Shown piece by piece: positions 38,321 through 50,998 of a stretch of 64,000 nucleotides of DNA. Where the stretch lies: assembly GCA_026225945.1 (NCBI GenBank), contig JAMJFZ010001868.1, positions 6,540,001-6,604,000 on the forward strand, given 5' to 3'. Both the position numbers and the translations under genes were made by a program. Below the pieces are notes generated by a model. It was not told the origin of the DNA. It searched no databases and saw nothing but the letters and a program-made list of their open reading frames with translations. Source of the DNA: Cricetomys ansorgei (taxonomy: Eukaryota; Chordata; Mammalia; Rodentia; Nesomyidae). Position 1 is the first letter of the stretch. Every line of letters starts with the position of its first letter.

Positions 38321-39089
38321 AAAAAAAGTTTTACCTAAGACAAAAAAATAAAATTTATTTTAAACTTTGGGTACTTAAACAGTAATATAATTTTGATGTA
38401 ATAACTAGTTCCTTAGCATAACCGACCATGAAGGCCAAGGGAGAAAAGTACTATCTATGTATAGTTTTGATTCTGTTCTTTCGGTGCTATATTAAAAATG
38501 TGTTATGTTGTTTTAAAATAAGATGCATGATACAAAAAGTAAGAGTAGATTTTAAATAATTGGCAACAGAAGTTAATATAGGGTGCATATAAGGTGCAAG
38601 AAAGGAAAGAAACTGTGGTGGTAAGATTCTAATATCATAAAAACCAAACAAATAAACTTAGAAGTTGAAAGTGCAGATGCGTTTCTTCCAACAAAACTGT
38701 TTATCATTCCTCAACAACCAAAGTCATTTTCTCCACTCCACAGCACAGGCAGAATACCTAATCTGATAAGAAAAACATGTTTTATTCCTGTGCCATATTT
38801 TCTATTCATAATTTCTCAAGTAAATGTCCTTGGCATAGTAACATTTCCTGTTAATATAGTAAAAGAAAAGAAAATCTTTTCTTTGATGTGAAAAAGCTAC
38901 ATCTTTGCCTGTTTCTTTTTAAATGCAGAAGTAACTGAGAAGAAGAGAGGAGGAAAATGGGGGCAGGTGTGTTCAAACTACAGAGATTAGAAAGAATTAG
39001 AAGCAATTGTATTTACTATTCTAATTCTAAAGACAATAAAATGATAACCAAACATAGTATTTAATTATCCCCAATGCAGTGATGCAGAC

Positions 39090-39116
39090 ACAGAGAGACA
39101 CACAGACAGACAGACA

Positions 39117-39153
<37 letters not shown>
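39090..39153 (+). repeat. (CAGA)n(CA)n
   Basis: Short CAGA units followed by about 16 CA dinucleotides. Confidence 0.95.
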
Positions 39154-39155
<2 letters not shown>

Positions 39156-39429
39156 ATACAAGCTTTGGCACTTTTCAATTCTAATAAATATGTGAAAAAC
39201 GAAACAAAACAAAAATCTCTTCTTTGTGCTTTAAGAGAGCCACCCTCTGTTCCCACACCATTTTGAACAGTGCTTCTGACTTTTCAGCTCTACATGTACA
39301 TTTGTTTTAAATTTTTCCTGATTCCTTTATATTGTTTAAAACTAACTGAAGAATAATCATGCTTACTATTTCTGTATTGACTAGTATAAATTAACTTACT
39401 TTACTAAATTGACTCAATCATATTTGGGC

Positions 39430-40050
39430 TGCTGGCCAACTAGCCTGCTCTGGTAGTCTGTTGCTTTGGAATATAGTCCCACTGAGTCTCCAGACTGTCT
39501 CTGAGTTTCACACCTCACATCTGGATATCTTGTTCCTCATTCCTGTCTCCGATAGCAGAGCCAGTGAGAAATTCTTCTGAACATGCCATCTTCTGTAACC
39601 AGGCAAGGCTTCCAGCAAGGCAAATGGGACACAAACTCAAACAGTATCTTCTACCTACCATCTGTTCTGCCTGCAAGACCTGTTGGAACAATGGAAGCAC
39701 AGAACTTGTGGCAGTAGCCAATCAACGACTGGTCAAACTCTAGGCCCATGCCTCAAGAGGAAGCCCATGCCTGACGTTGCCTGTATGGCCAGGAACTGGA
39801 GGCTGGATAGCAAAGAGACCTAGGGTAGAATAAAAATGACTGGCCAATTAAAAAAAATCAACGAAATGATTCCTAATGATATTCTGCTATATTCACAGGT
39901 TGATACCTAGCCCAATCAGAGAGGCTTCCTCCAACAGCTAAGGGGAGCAGATCCGAAACCCACACCCAAACATTAGGTGGAGCTGGGGATCCATGCAGAA
40001 GTGGAAGAGGGATTCTAGAAGCCAGGGTCAGAAGAGATTTACTGGGTTAT
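39430..40050 (+). mobile_element. L1 3' UTR fragment, truncated at both ends
   Basis: CATCTTCTGTAACCAGGCAA, CTGCCTGCAAGACCTGTTGG, AGCCAATCAACGACTGGTC, GGCCAGGAACTGGAGGCTGG, CTAATGATATTCTGCTATAT and CCAAACATTAGGTGGAGCT match a rodent (Lx-type) L1 3' UTR in order. It breaks off with no A-tail. Confidence 0.8.
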
Positions 40051-41149
40051 AGGTGATCAGCAAGGTAACAAAGGAAATCATATCGCTTCCAGAAAACTGC
40101 AAATTCACTAAGTGGAAAGTGTTTTCCTTCCACTCTACTGTCTCATCATTTCATGTTATCTTGCCTTCAGATCTGGATGCGCCGGGTTTTCTACTTAATT
40201 TAAGCATTTTTAATCAGAGTGTAAGCAAAACCACAATGCTTCTTCACATTACTTAGTTCTTCTCAGCTCCATTAGTACATTCTATATCTTTTTAAATATA
40301 AATTCTCAAAATTGGATGCTCTATTAATTGACTGATTCATTCATGCAGTTAGTATCAAATATTCTATTTTTATAGGGATAAGATACTTCAAACACATAGT
40401 CTAACTGTGAAACGAAGGAAAGAAATCTGTATCTAAATATGAAACGAAGTTTTAGGTCTTACAATGTGCTACTTAATGTAGGCAACTCTCAAAAGAAAGA
40501 AAGCATTCTGTAACAAAGCAAAATTTGTTCTATAAAACAGGATGTGAATACTTCCATCCTCACTGCAGTGGTACAGGCAATTAGTGAGAAAAATTTGAAG
40601 CTCTCTTTTTTTCTGTCAAACTGTATTCATGTTCCCTTACTTGACTATATTCATGTGAAAGCAATTTTGTTCATCTTATGAAACATGAGTTCTGTTTGTC
40701 CTAAATTCCTTAGTCAAAATTGTCTTTGACACAGGCTTATTTGTCCCTTTATAACTTTAAAATATTTTTTTCTATAATCAGTTCTATATACTATTCCCCA
40801 GAGAGATTTGTTCTCACATATTTTAGTGTCAGTAGTTTCAACAGCAATTGAATTTAATTAGCTTTTTAAAAGTAAGAGGCTTAGCTAATTCTTGAAGAAG
40901 ACCTGGCTGTGCCCCTGTCTTTTCCCCTGAGTATTAGCCCATAACTAAGACCATCTTCCATGGTGCTCCAATGGGGTACCACATTATCATCTCAAATTCT
41001 CTTTCACAAAGGCCTGTTTATAATCACTTGCCTAAGGTTACTAATGTCATCTACAGTGTGCTCAAAATGCTGTCATCACTGCCATCGGTGCAAACAGCTG
41101 TAAAGTTAGGGCCAACCACAAGAACATCATATTCAGAAAAACAATTTTT

Positions 41150-41360
41150 CTACTTTATTATATTATTTTGTTTATGTATGTTTTACCTGCACATATATCT
41201 GCACACTGCATGCAGGCAGTGTCCCCAGAAAAGGGCATCAGGTGCCCTGGGACTTGAGTTATAGATGATTATAAGTTCCCATATGGGTTATGGGGATCAA
41301 ACGCAGATCTTCTGGAAAAGCAATCAGTGTGCTTAACTGCTAAGCCAGGAGAGAGAAATT
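41150..41360 (-). mobile_element. B3/B2-family SINE
   Basis: TGCATGCAGGCAGTGTCCCC, GGGACTTGAGTTATAGATGA, ATGGGGATCAAACGCAGATC and TGCTTAACTGCTAAGCCAGG, reversed. Confidence 0.85.
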
Positions 41361-41444
41361 AAATGTGGTATAGTACTATTACACTGTACAGAAACAGTCA
41401 CAAGGTAAGCTTATCATGATAGTTCTCCAGCTATGAAGTGGTCA

Positions 41445-41520
41445 ATGAACTAGTTCAGTTGTAGAGCACTTGGCTAGCATGATTGGACTTTGAGTTCAAT
41501 CCCTAGTAGGTACTACATAT
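41445..41520 (+). mobile_element. ID-type SINE
   Basis: AGTTCAGTTGTAGAGCACTT, GGCTAGCATGATTGG and TGAGTTCAATCCCTAGTA match the BC1/ID tRNA-derived head. Confidence 0.75.
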
Positions 41521-41710
41521 AAAAAGCAACTGAAACCTATAAGACATAATTTAACTCCTATTATATTGAATGAATTGACTAAGGAAGAAAAAAAGGAAAA
41601 AAGTTAGAGAATTGTGGCTTCTGTTGCATACTCCCCAACTTCACACTGAATTTTACTTGCTCAATATCTCAGTATTATGATTATATTTTCAGATCTATGT
41701 TAAAAGTAAT

Positions 41711-41862
41711 ACTGCCAGGTGGTGGTGGCACACACCTTTAATTCCAGCACTTGGGAGGAAGAGGCAGGCAGGTCTCTGTGAGTCTGAGCCCAGCCTGATC
41801 TACAGAGCAAGTTCCAGAACAGCCAGAGTTACAACAGAAAAACTCTGTCTCAAAAAAGCGAA
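41711..41862 (+). mobile_element. B1 SINE
   Basis: CTGCCAGGTGGTGGTGGCAC, TTAATTCCAGCACTTGGGAG, ACAGAGCAAGTTCCAGAACA, AAACTCTGTCTCAAAAA. Confidence 0.96.
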
Positions 41863-41980
41863 GAGAGAGAGGGAGAGGGAGAGGGAGAAAGAGAGAGAGA
41901 GATGGAGGGAGGGAGGGAGGGAGGGAGGGAGGGAGGGAGGGAGGGAGAGGGAATGGAAAAGGGAGAGAGGGAGAGGTGAC
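41863..41980 (+). repeat. (GA)n/(GGGA)n
   Basis: Purine tract directly after the B1 tail, with about 12 GGGA units in the middle. Confidence 0.95.
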
Positions 41981-42059
41981 TTTAAAATAAAAGTTTAGAG
42001 TGAATCCAAATTCAATACAATTTATGATTAGGGAACAACATTAAGACACTGAAAGACAA

Positions 42060-42230
42060 ATTCGAGAAATAGCTCAGAGGTAAGGAACATGTGTTGCTGT
42101 TCCAAAGGAACAAAGTTCATTTCCCAACATCAAAACTGATCGACTGCCAACTGCCTATAACACCAGTTCCAGGGGCATCTTAAGCGCTTGGTCTCCAGGG
42201 TACCTGTACTCATGAATAGATATCCACACA
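42060..42230 (+). mobile_element. B2 SINE, diverged
   Basis: AGAAATAGCTCAGAGGTAAG, TTCATTTCCCAACATC and CCTATAACACCAGTTCCAGG follow B2 in order. Confidence 0.75.
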
Positions 42231-42305
42231 AACACACACAGAGATACACACGCACACACACACACACACACACACAGATACACCCACACATACACATACA
42301 CACAC
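42231..42305 (+). repeat. (CA)n
   Basis: Interrupted CA repeat at the 3' end of the B2. Confidence 0.95.
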
Positions 42306-42994
42306 TTTTAAAATTTAAACATCTGATTTTCTAAGCATTTCACCCATAAACATAGTATTTACCTTATTTCAAACACATACTTTTAAAGAGAAAAACAAAT
42401 CTTTAAAGACATACTGAAAGAGACACCAGGAAAGAGCATGCTCACAGAGCATTGTAGAGAAACAGGCAGAGAGTGGCCATGAGCAATGCCCATGAAGAAA
42501 TTGTCCTTTCCCCTCTAGAATTGTGGCGTGAACTTCTCTCACATCAGCCTCTGCTTACAGCAACCCTGGAAAACGGAACTCTGACAGTTAAAGTGTTAAA
42601 GGATTTACATACTACCACAGGTTACTAACCCCGTTAGGTAAATACAGGAGTGTGGCTCTTTGAATGGGGTTACCTTGACTTCTCTAGAACACTAAAGAAG
42701 TTTATTGTTAATTAGTACCTTCAATCACAATATGGCTGGCATAAACAGTGTCTCTCTGTCTTTTTTCGTTAGTAAGTTTGTTTTTCTAATGAGGTTTTTC
42801 AATCTCAGGCTTTTTCCCCCTTGGTCTCTCTAGTTTTTCTTCTCCAGAATTTCTTCAGAGATTGACTCAACATAGATTGGAAAATAATTATTGTTCAGTA
42901 GAAATGCAATCCATGGGAATAAGAGGTTGCCAGTTTCTTCATTAAGAGTCTCTTAGCTCTCCTTGTTAATACCTGGCTCACAGTTGCCCTAATT

Positions 42995-43392
42995 TAATTT
43001 CTATTTCTGTGATAAAGTCCACAACCAAAAACAACACGAGGAAGAAGTGTTTATTTGGCCCACAGATCACAGTTCATCACTGAGGAAAGCCGTAGCAGGG
43101 ACTCAAGTCAGAGTAGAAACTTTTTAACAGGAACTGAAGCATTGACCAAGGAAGAATGCTGCTTACTGGTTTGTTCTCCATAGTTGGCTCATTTTGCTCT
43201 GTTATACAACAGAGAACTACCTGCCCAGATGTGGCACTTCCCACAGTGGGCAGTGAACTTGATCCTTTCTCATCAATCATTAATTAAGAAAATTCCCTAC
43301 ACACCTGCATACAGGCCAATCTGACAGAGTCATTTTCTCCTAAAGGAGGTTCTGTCTACCCAGATGAATTTACTTTGTGTCAAATTGTATAA
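42995..43392 (+). repeat. Rodent interspersed repeat (possibly URR1-type)
   Basis: TATTTCTGTGATAAAGTCCA, CAACCAAAAACAACACGAGG, GTTTATTTGGCCCACAG, AATGCTGCTTACTGG, CCCACAGTGGGCAGTG, AATCATTAATTAAGAAAATT and TGTGTCAAATTG follow a common muroid repeat I remember, probably a DNA-transposon relic. It ends about 130 bp from exon 3. The open frame 43077-43280 is inside it. Confidence 0.6.
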
Positions 43393-43521
43393 TATACAGT
43401 ATAATAGCAATTGCAGATTTTGAAGTGAATTATTTCGCAATCAACTATCTTAAATTGCACACCAACTCATTCTGCTCCTGCACGTGCCCATGAACCCTGT
43501 ATTGTAACATTCTTTACTCAC

Positions 43522-43589
43522 CATGTTTATGGGATCAACTGGTCCAATGCTGTTTACATAAACATCAGTTTCAATTACTGTGGGCCTCA
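43522..43589 (-). CDS. Gabrg1: Gabrg1 exon 3
   Basis: 68 nt, the length typical of this exon in GABA-A subunit genes. Acceptor TTTTCAG, donor ATG|GTGAGT. It begins with two bases completing a Val codon and ends in phase 0. Encodes about residues 85-107: RPTVIETDVYVNSIGPVDPINM, the beta1-beta2 region of the extracellular domain. It is far from its neighbours (introns of 10.7 and 11.7 kb) and too short to appear as an open frame by itself. It is recognised by the conserved RPxVxxTDVYVxSxGPV pattern and by the phase match on both sides. Confidence 0.96.
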
Positions 43590-45429
43590 CTGAAAAGTAA
43601 CACAGAATGTTTAATGATATCAAATATCATTCTAGAGAAATCTTCAATTTAGTAATGTATCCCATTTTACTGTTCCAATCATGGTATATATCACCATGAA
43701 ATGTAGCAACAAAAACCTGTTAAAAAGTCATTAATCCCTTTCAATTTCAAATCAGTTATATGGACACAATTTAATGATTTCACTAAATATTTCATTTACA
43801 TACATACATACATACAACCTAAAGATATTATGGGTGTCTAAAACCGTTCACCTAAATTGAACACTCTAAACTCAATAAAATGTGTACCAGAATTTTTTTC
43901 TGAGTTAGTTCTAGATTTTTAGAATTAGGATGTGCTTTTGTACATAAATAATATATATTTCTATTTACAGTTAATGACTAGCTTTTTGCTAAGTGTATGA
44001 CATCCTTGCTCTCAGGGAGTAAGGGAAAAGGACTTGATTTGTAAATTTTGCTGATTTCTAAGTGGTTATTTATTCCAGGATGGCTAATTTTAAGATACAA
44101 TGTGAAGTCACCAAATACAGAATTCAGATACATAGTAAGTGTTTACTGAGAGACAGTTCTGGCACATACTGAAACCTGGAGCACAGGTATTAAAGAATGT
44201 AATTTACATAAGAAGCTGCTCCCAAGCCTGACTCACATGAGAACCTTAATAGATATTTGTTCATTTCTCGTTACTTTCTATTTTAGTAGCAACATTCCTT
44301 TATTTTGTCCACAGTAGTTGTTTAACTAATTACAGAGCACACTATATAGAGCTTTCCATGGTCCTCGTTTATTTTATATTGTATATTGTCATTAGGGATT
44401 TCCCACATAGTCTTAAGATGGTACACCCAATCTTTGCATATTCCATCAAGATGCACATCAATGGTCAGCATTTTAAAGGTTATCAAATGATATAATTTAT
44501 AGTTAAAGCTTTTTGACTACCATGCCATATCTGATGGTGATTGGGGTCATTTATTGCCTTTTAAACTTCCCTCTAATGAGATTACCAGAATAGTGACTTT
44601 TTTTCTGCCATGGAGAACATTTTTGCATAGTTTCTTCAACTCTATTCATCACTTCCTTAACATAGCATGCAGAGGATCATTTTGTCTTTGGTTCATTGGA
44701 GTCTAGTTAAGGAATGGATGTAAGGTATTCACAAAGTAGGCATGAGAGGACAAGAGTTGCAAGAAGACCAGCCATCATGTCTTCCAAAGAACTTGATAAA
44801 GAAGATGACATTGTAAGGAGAAAAGTCAGCTGTGGTTAGATGTTTGTATACAGTCAGAGCATGGCTTTAGTCCTGTTTGTGCAGCTCTCTGTCCTACCAC
44901 TGTAAGCCTTCTACACTTTCCCTTTCTTACTAACACCTTTCAGACCTGATATTCATCAACCATATTCAAGGGTTCTGCTAGTCCTCACTGGTTGCCCTTT
45001 CTCTTCTACATAGGGCCAAATCTGTCAGTCTTAATGTTTTCCCAGCCATGATTTACTGGTATATCTGTCAAAGCCCTCAAGAAATAAGAAATCCATAAGA
45101 AATAAATAGGTATTTTGAAAAACTCTGCTCACAAAGCCATGGAGTTTATTTTTAAAACCCCTTGCAATGATTAGCATTTGCACTTGGAGATCAGTTGATT
45201 CTCTACATAGATTTGTTTATGTGTTCCTTAGACAAAAATATTATTTAATATTACACAAATTTTACTTAACCAGAAATATAAATGAGACATTTTGAACTAG
45301 CTTAAAAGAAAGATGAGTTTTCAGACCAACATAAGCAAGTGAAAAGGTAATTTAACTTGCTAGTCTCATTTGTCTTAAATAAAAACAGATCACATGATGC
45401 AGAGGTTCAAAATTAATACGAGAGTGATG

Positions 45430-45625
45430 ACTTCTGAGATGAGTGCCTTTAATTGTCAATTATTTCTGCTATTTACTGGAGGCAATAAATAGATAATTAA
45501 GCTAATTACAGCTAGAATTTACAGGATAATTTTTGCGAAGCCAATTAACAACAATATAACAGGTTCTTCAGCTGAGTTTGTAAGTATATTTATTGCCATC
45601 TCTAAGCCATTACAACTGATCTAAA
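45430..45625. promoter_or_regulatory. Candidate conserved intronic enhancer (weak)
   Basis: A dense group of TAATT/AATTA homeodomain-type cores (TTTAATTGTCAATTATTTC, GATAATTAAGCTAATTACAG, GCCAATTAAC) in non-repetitive sequence. The composition resembles developmental non-coding elements. No conservation data are available here. Confidence 0.2.
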
Positions 45626-46544
45626 CACACAAATCTTTCATAACCAGATTCTTCGTTTATACTCATAAATCAACAAATATTTGGTTTCTGTATTTAATGC
45701 ACATCACATAGCACTGGATGCTGCCTACAGTAAAAATAAATTACTCTTACGGGTATTTATTTAATAAGACATGTTTATCATATTAAAATGTAGGAACTTC
45801 TACATACTAATGTGTTTTCCTAACTCTACAATTTCAATACTTCTGAGACAATTATACAATGAAGATGTGTATATTAGGCAAATATTAACGCTGCTGCTAG
45901 GGCACAGACCACATGTCATTCTGTTACTTGGAAAATTGTTGACCAACACAGTAAAGCAAGGCCACGATGGAACCAATAAGGGAAGGCTCGTCATTAGTTT
46001 AAGATAAAATATTTGCTGTTGATAAAAATATTCTGCTTATTTTAATACTTTATTAATATGTAAACTACAAGATTGTTTTAGAAGAAAACGAATTTGCATA
46101 AGAAATGTACAATGTACTTTTAAGTACTGCATTTTCATAACACCACAAAAAAGGAAAAGATACTAAGATGAAAGAATTGTTAAAATAAGAAACAGTGACT
46201 AGGTTTGTTTATAGAAAATTGGCCAATTTTACTTTATCATATTTTTATAGTGCTGGCAAAAATATTTCATTCATGATCATGCAATTTCTAACTATGATTC
46301 CTTTTTGTATATCATTTGGTAACATTGTCCTGCTGGCATTTAATCAGGTGTTTTAATCTGTACCCCCATAGAAGATGAGAAAATATGAATGTGAAAAGAG
46401 AGTATTTCAGTTTAATTTGGAAACCAACCTTAATGATTATAAGGTACAAAATACAGATTAAGGAAAAATAACAGAAATTTGTAACTGCTCTATTACAGTG
46501 ACTCATTGCATCTGTGTTTTATTTTATTTTGGGAATTATATTGT

Positions 46545-46925
46545 AATTATAACACTTCTCCCTTCCCTTTCCTCCATCCAAAACCTCTCATACTCTCATA
46601 CATCACTCTACTCTTCTTCAAATTAATGACTTTTTTCTTTTTTCATTGTTATTGCATTCATGTGTATGTATGTGTGTGTGTGGGTGGGTGGGTATATATA
46701 TATTCCAAAATATAATCTGCTTTCTCAGTGAAATGTTACTTGTATGTATGTGTTCAATGATGGCCGTTGGCACTGAAGAGCCAATTGAGGTATCCTTTCC
46801 TGGGAAAGTCCACATTTCCCACTCCAATCTTTCCTCAGTTGTCTATAGTTCTTTGTTTAGACCTGAGGCCTCAATGGACCTTTCTCAAACTACTTTGGTA
46901 TGTCCTTGTTTAGCTCACATTTGTA
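46545..46925 (-). mobile_element. L1 3' end
   Basis: Reversed L1 3' UTR: TAACACTTCTCCCTTCCCTT, a TG/GGTG microsatellite (46667-46700), AATATAATCTGCTTTCTCAG, TGAAATGTTACTTGTATGTA, CAGTTGTCTATAGTTCTTTG, GACCTGAGGCCTC. The overlapping open frames at 46506-47005 are not genes. Confidence 0.8.
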
Positions 46926-49900
46926 ACAAATATTCTGATTTAAAGATAGATCAAGGCTGTGAGAGAAACTCTCAAAGAAGAGAACAGGTATTCAGGACAA
47001 TCTGAGCATCCAAAGAAGACGAAGATGAAAAATACATTTTTTAAAAGAAGACTTATTGAAGTCTTTTTCACACAGCAGATTCTGATCATGTGTTCTTGAT
47101 GACTCTTTTCAAGTCCCTCTAGGGTTCTTTCAACAGAGTACATTTTTTTAAATTTGATTTTAATATAAACTTTATTTTCAAATAATTCTGCTTTAATACA
47201 TATGCATCTTTTTGCCTGCTTTTGTTTATTAAGACCATTTTATTTAATCAAACCTATAATCCTTGGAGAAAGTTTATACAAACTTTTCTTATTGTCACTG
47301 AATAATCTTTAAAACAATTAAATAGTGCAATTGTTTGAGACATTTTAGCTAACAAACACAGTTTTTAATGTTTATGAACTTTATTTTACTTAAAATAACT
47401 CCATGAAACTAAATATATTATTATTTGCAAATAGGACAAGCCCAATTGCATGCATGAAAAAAGCCATGTCTAATAATTCTTATGCAGTGTTTGTTTCCAA
47501 GATCTCACAGTCCTTCCCAAATACAAAATTTAGTTACCAAAATGTGCTCAAAATATTATGAAGTTTTCCTCAAAGCTTCTTTAAGGAAGTAACTATATAC
47601 AAATTACTTCTCCAAAGAACTATCTCATTCAAATGGTATAATGGAGAAGTATTATTATTTAATTATTTTTGAGATGTCTGTTTTAATTAATAGGGTTTTG
47701 CTCACTCACTGAAATGAGTCAGGAACTTCAATTTTTTTGAGTTTTTTTTTTAGTATTTTCTTATTACAAATTTAGTAAAATCACAAATCAAGAAAAAAAA
47801 GATAGTTTTATCTTGTTGGAGAATTGGCCTATAACTACATTGCTGTAATAATTGGAAATGGGGTACTATCATTATAGTTCTGATAGTTACAGAGTATGTA
47901 CATGAAGTAAAAATAAACACAAATATATGGTGATGACTTCATATAGTTATATATGAAAATACCAAAATACTTTGGATATAAGTATACAAAACAATGCAGA
48001 GATGAGGGGAAATGTAGGGAAGGAAATGTTTCTAAAGGAAAGCAAATCAAGTCAGTGACAGCATTAAAGGAACTCACAGAAATTATTATTAAATTGATAA
48101 TAAAGCTACTGGATTTGTGATGGACATCTTTCAACAGAGAAAACTTCAGGTCCATATCACAGCTTGTTTTATCTCACTAAGTTGGAGAGCAAATAAGGTA
48201 AGTTGTGTTGAGAAAGCTGGGATTTCTCTGCAACAAAAGAAAACACATAGAGTGGGATTGAGCATTTCGCATGAAACTTCTCCAGGCTTCTGTTAGTCCA
48301 AAGTTGTATGTGATACTAGCAACTGAATATGAACAGCTGCTAAATGTGTATGATAATGTGGAAAGATTTCAGCTACTTCAGGGATATCTGTACTACCAAG
48401 AAAGCGGGTTCTAAATGCAAATATTAAGCCCAGACAACTAAAATCACTATTGCTTAGTAGAAAGAGACATACAATGATAAAAATATTTCTAAAACACTGC
48501 TTAATTATTAAAATTAAGCAATATCTACTTTTTTCCCTATATGTCTAAGAAGAAATTAAAGAGGAATAAACTCTGTGTGGCCAAAATAGTGCTTAAAATG
48601 TGCATAACTCTGCCTCAGTTTCCAATATTTCTAACAAAAGAATAGACTAACAAAAGGGAAAAAATAGTGGTGCAGAGAAGACATAAGTCATCAGTGATCA
48701 AATCCAAATCTGACGAGAGACAGAGTCAGACAAAATGGTGGTAAGAAGACAGAAGTAAGGGGAAGAGAGAATGAATTCTGTTAGAAGTACCGCAAGCACA
48801 GCCTCATTCCTTGTATAACTCTGTCTTCTGATACCACAATTAAAAAGTTTGTGAGAGAAGGGAGTCAGTAACAAGTTTGAGATTGATGTCAAAATCCCAA
48901 GAAAGAGAACCCCTGTGTTATTAATCTGACGGTACTTAAAAGTGTGTTCTGAGACTAGAAAAAATAGTAAAAGGAAAGAAATCTATGACCAAATGTGTTA
49001 TAAAAGAACATTCTTCAAAACAAGGTGGTTCTGGGCAGAGCACAATGTCAAAGTGAAAATAGAAACATGTTTTAAAAATTGGATGGGAAAAAAAACAATA
49101 GCAAAAGGAAATTTCTATGTTTCTACAAGGAAACACAATCCAATAATGTGAATATCATTCAGTCCTTTTCTTACCCAAAAGAACACCACTATCACAGCCT
49201 CTAAATCCATTAAAGCTACATGTGTGACCAGCAGTGAACTGCAAGTATGGTAATATGTCTACCAATATAAAAATAATTAGATAAAAATTATTGCAAAAAT
49301 TATTGAAAAAGTCATCATAATACAACTATGGAAAAATGCTTTTGAACAGTAAGGAGAAGAAGCCTCATGGGAAAATACTCAGAATAGTTGCCCATATTCA
49401 GGCAAGTATTTGGGGAATAAGACTAATCACCTTGAATCAGAAATTCAACCAGGAAGCCTGGAGTGCAGACCCTGTCCTTTAAACCAAGCGGCAGAAGCCA
49501 GTTTCACTGTGTGAAACAGGACATGAGACATGATAGATTACAAGATGACCAATAGTGAATATAGCAGAAATTTAGTAATAGACTGTAACATTATAAATAG
49601 AGGAAAATACAAGCTAAATACAAGGCAGGCAAATGTGATAAGCTTATCTATAATTGAAACTATGAAGAAATCAATATATTGGAATAGAAATAATAATGTG
49701 ATATTATGGAATAAATAAATAATTCTTCCTGGCATTTAAGAAAAATTGATTATTTTAAGATATTATCAAGTGTTTAGGGGGAAAAGTTAACTAAACTGAA
49801 TGATTCCTGGGCATATGTTGGTAAAGCTATTCCTCTGAAAGATTCAAAAAACTGAAAGGACCCCCAGAAAGGAAAAAAATTAAGATCAAATAAGGTACAA

Positions 49901-50857
49901 GAAATAAAGCACTGGACTGACATAATACTTTTCAAAACGAACAAGCTGAGCATGCCAGCTATGAAATACCCTATCGAGAGGAAACTCAGTAAAGAAAGAG
50001 GGAACCCAAGCTCTTGAATCTGTATAGTCTACCCTTAGAGGCCAAGACAACAGAATAGGCTTATCACTCATAAATGCAGTAAGGAAAATCTACCTGTAAA
50101 AGGAATAACTCAAAATATGTCAAAGACAACAAAAAAGACTAATGATAAAAAGGATAATGAATTTTAAAACTTAATAATGCAGACAAAAATCTAAAACTTT
50201 ATAACTAAAGGAAAACTGAGAATATTATTTTTTGAAGGAAGCAGAACATATCAAGACGGCTAAACTACTCGTGAATATTATTAAGTGAGACTGCATAACA
50301 ACTGACAAAGCAAGGGTTAATTTTGTATGTACTCTGGTAGCATATTTTAAAAGTATTTTGAAAAATATTTTGAAAAGACACTAATCACAGCATTAGGAAA
50401 ATACTAGGATTAAGCAGAACACATGTGGGAAACAAACATATGGGAAACTTTAATTAGTCTTAGAGATCACAATGTCAGCATGAAGAAATAAAGAGTCAGT
50501 ACACTTCCCTTAGAAAATTCCATCTGATAAAGATGTAAGTTGTCTCAAAGTAAATTCACAAACACAAATACAAACTCAATAAAAAATACCAAGATTTTAG
50601 GACAAATATATTAGTAGAAAAGTTAATATATTCAAGCATACACGCAAGGGAAGCCCAACAATCACTGAATGTTGAAGTCAATGTAAACATATGAGATGAA
50701 ATTTGCCTTAAAATATATTAATCTAAATGTTTTAGCCTCCATATTATACTTAATGTCCATGGCTAATGCAGTGTTGATATATACAATCAATATGCTGGAG
50801 AATGAAAAGTTAGATGTAAATACTTATATAATAATCAAATATCTTTTTTGCGTGTGT

Positions 50858-50998
50858 TTTTTTGAGACAGTTTCTCTGTTGTAACTCTGGCTGTTCTAGA
50901 ACTCACTCTGTGTAGACCAGGCTGTCCTTGAACTCACAGAGATCCACCTGCTTCTGCCTTCCAAGTGCTAGGATTAAAGGTGTGTGCCATTCAGTGGC
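50858..50998 (-). mobile_element. B1 SINE
   Basis: Reversed B1: TTTGAGACAGTTTCTCTG, GGCTGTTCTAGAACTCACTC, GACCAGGCTGTCCTTGAACT, GTGCTAGGATTAAAGG. Confidence 0.97.

Larger units (their letters stand above)
32825..43521 (-). other. Gabrg1 intron 3 (10.7 kb)
   Basis: GTGAGT...CTTGTAG. The first 4.8 kb on the genomic left (32825-37590) has no repeat I can name apart from short (CA)n at 36891-36908. The right part is rich in SINEs and an L1 piece. 40060-41140 is also unassigned. Confidence 0.93.

Noticed and set aside
39065..39160. Repeated short units that might look like a CRISPR-type array
   Set aside because: A simple CA/CAGA microsatellite in a mammalian genome; no spacers.
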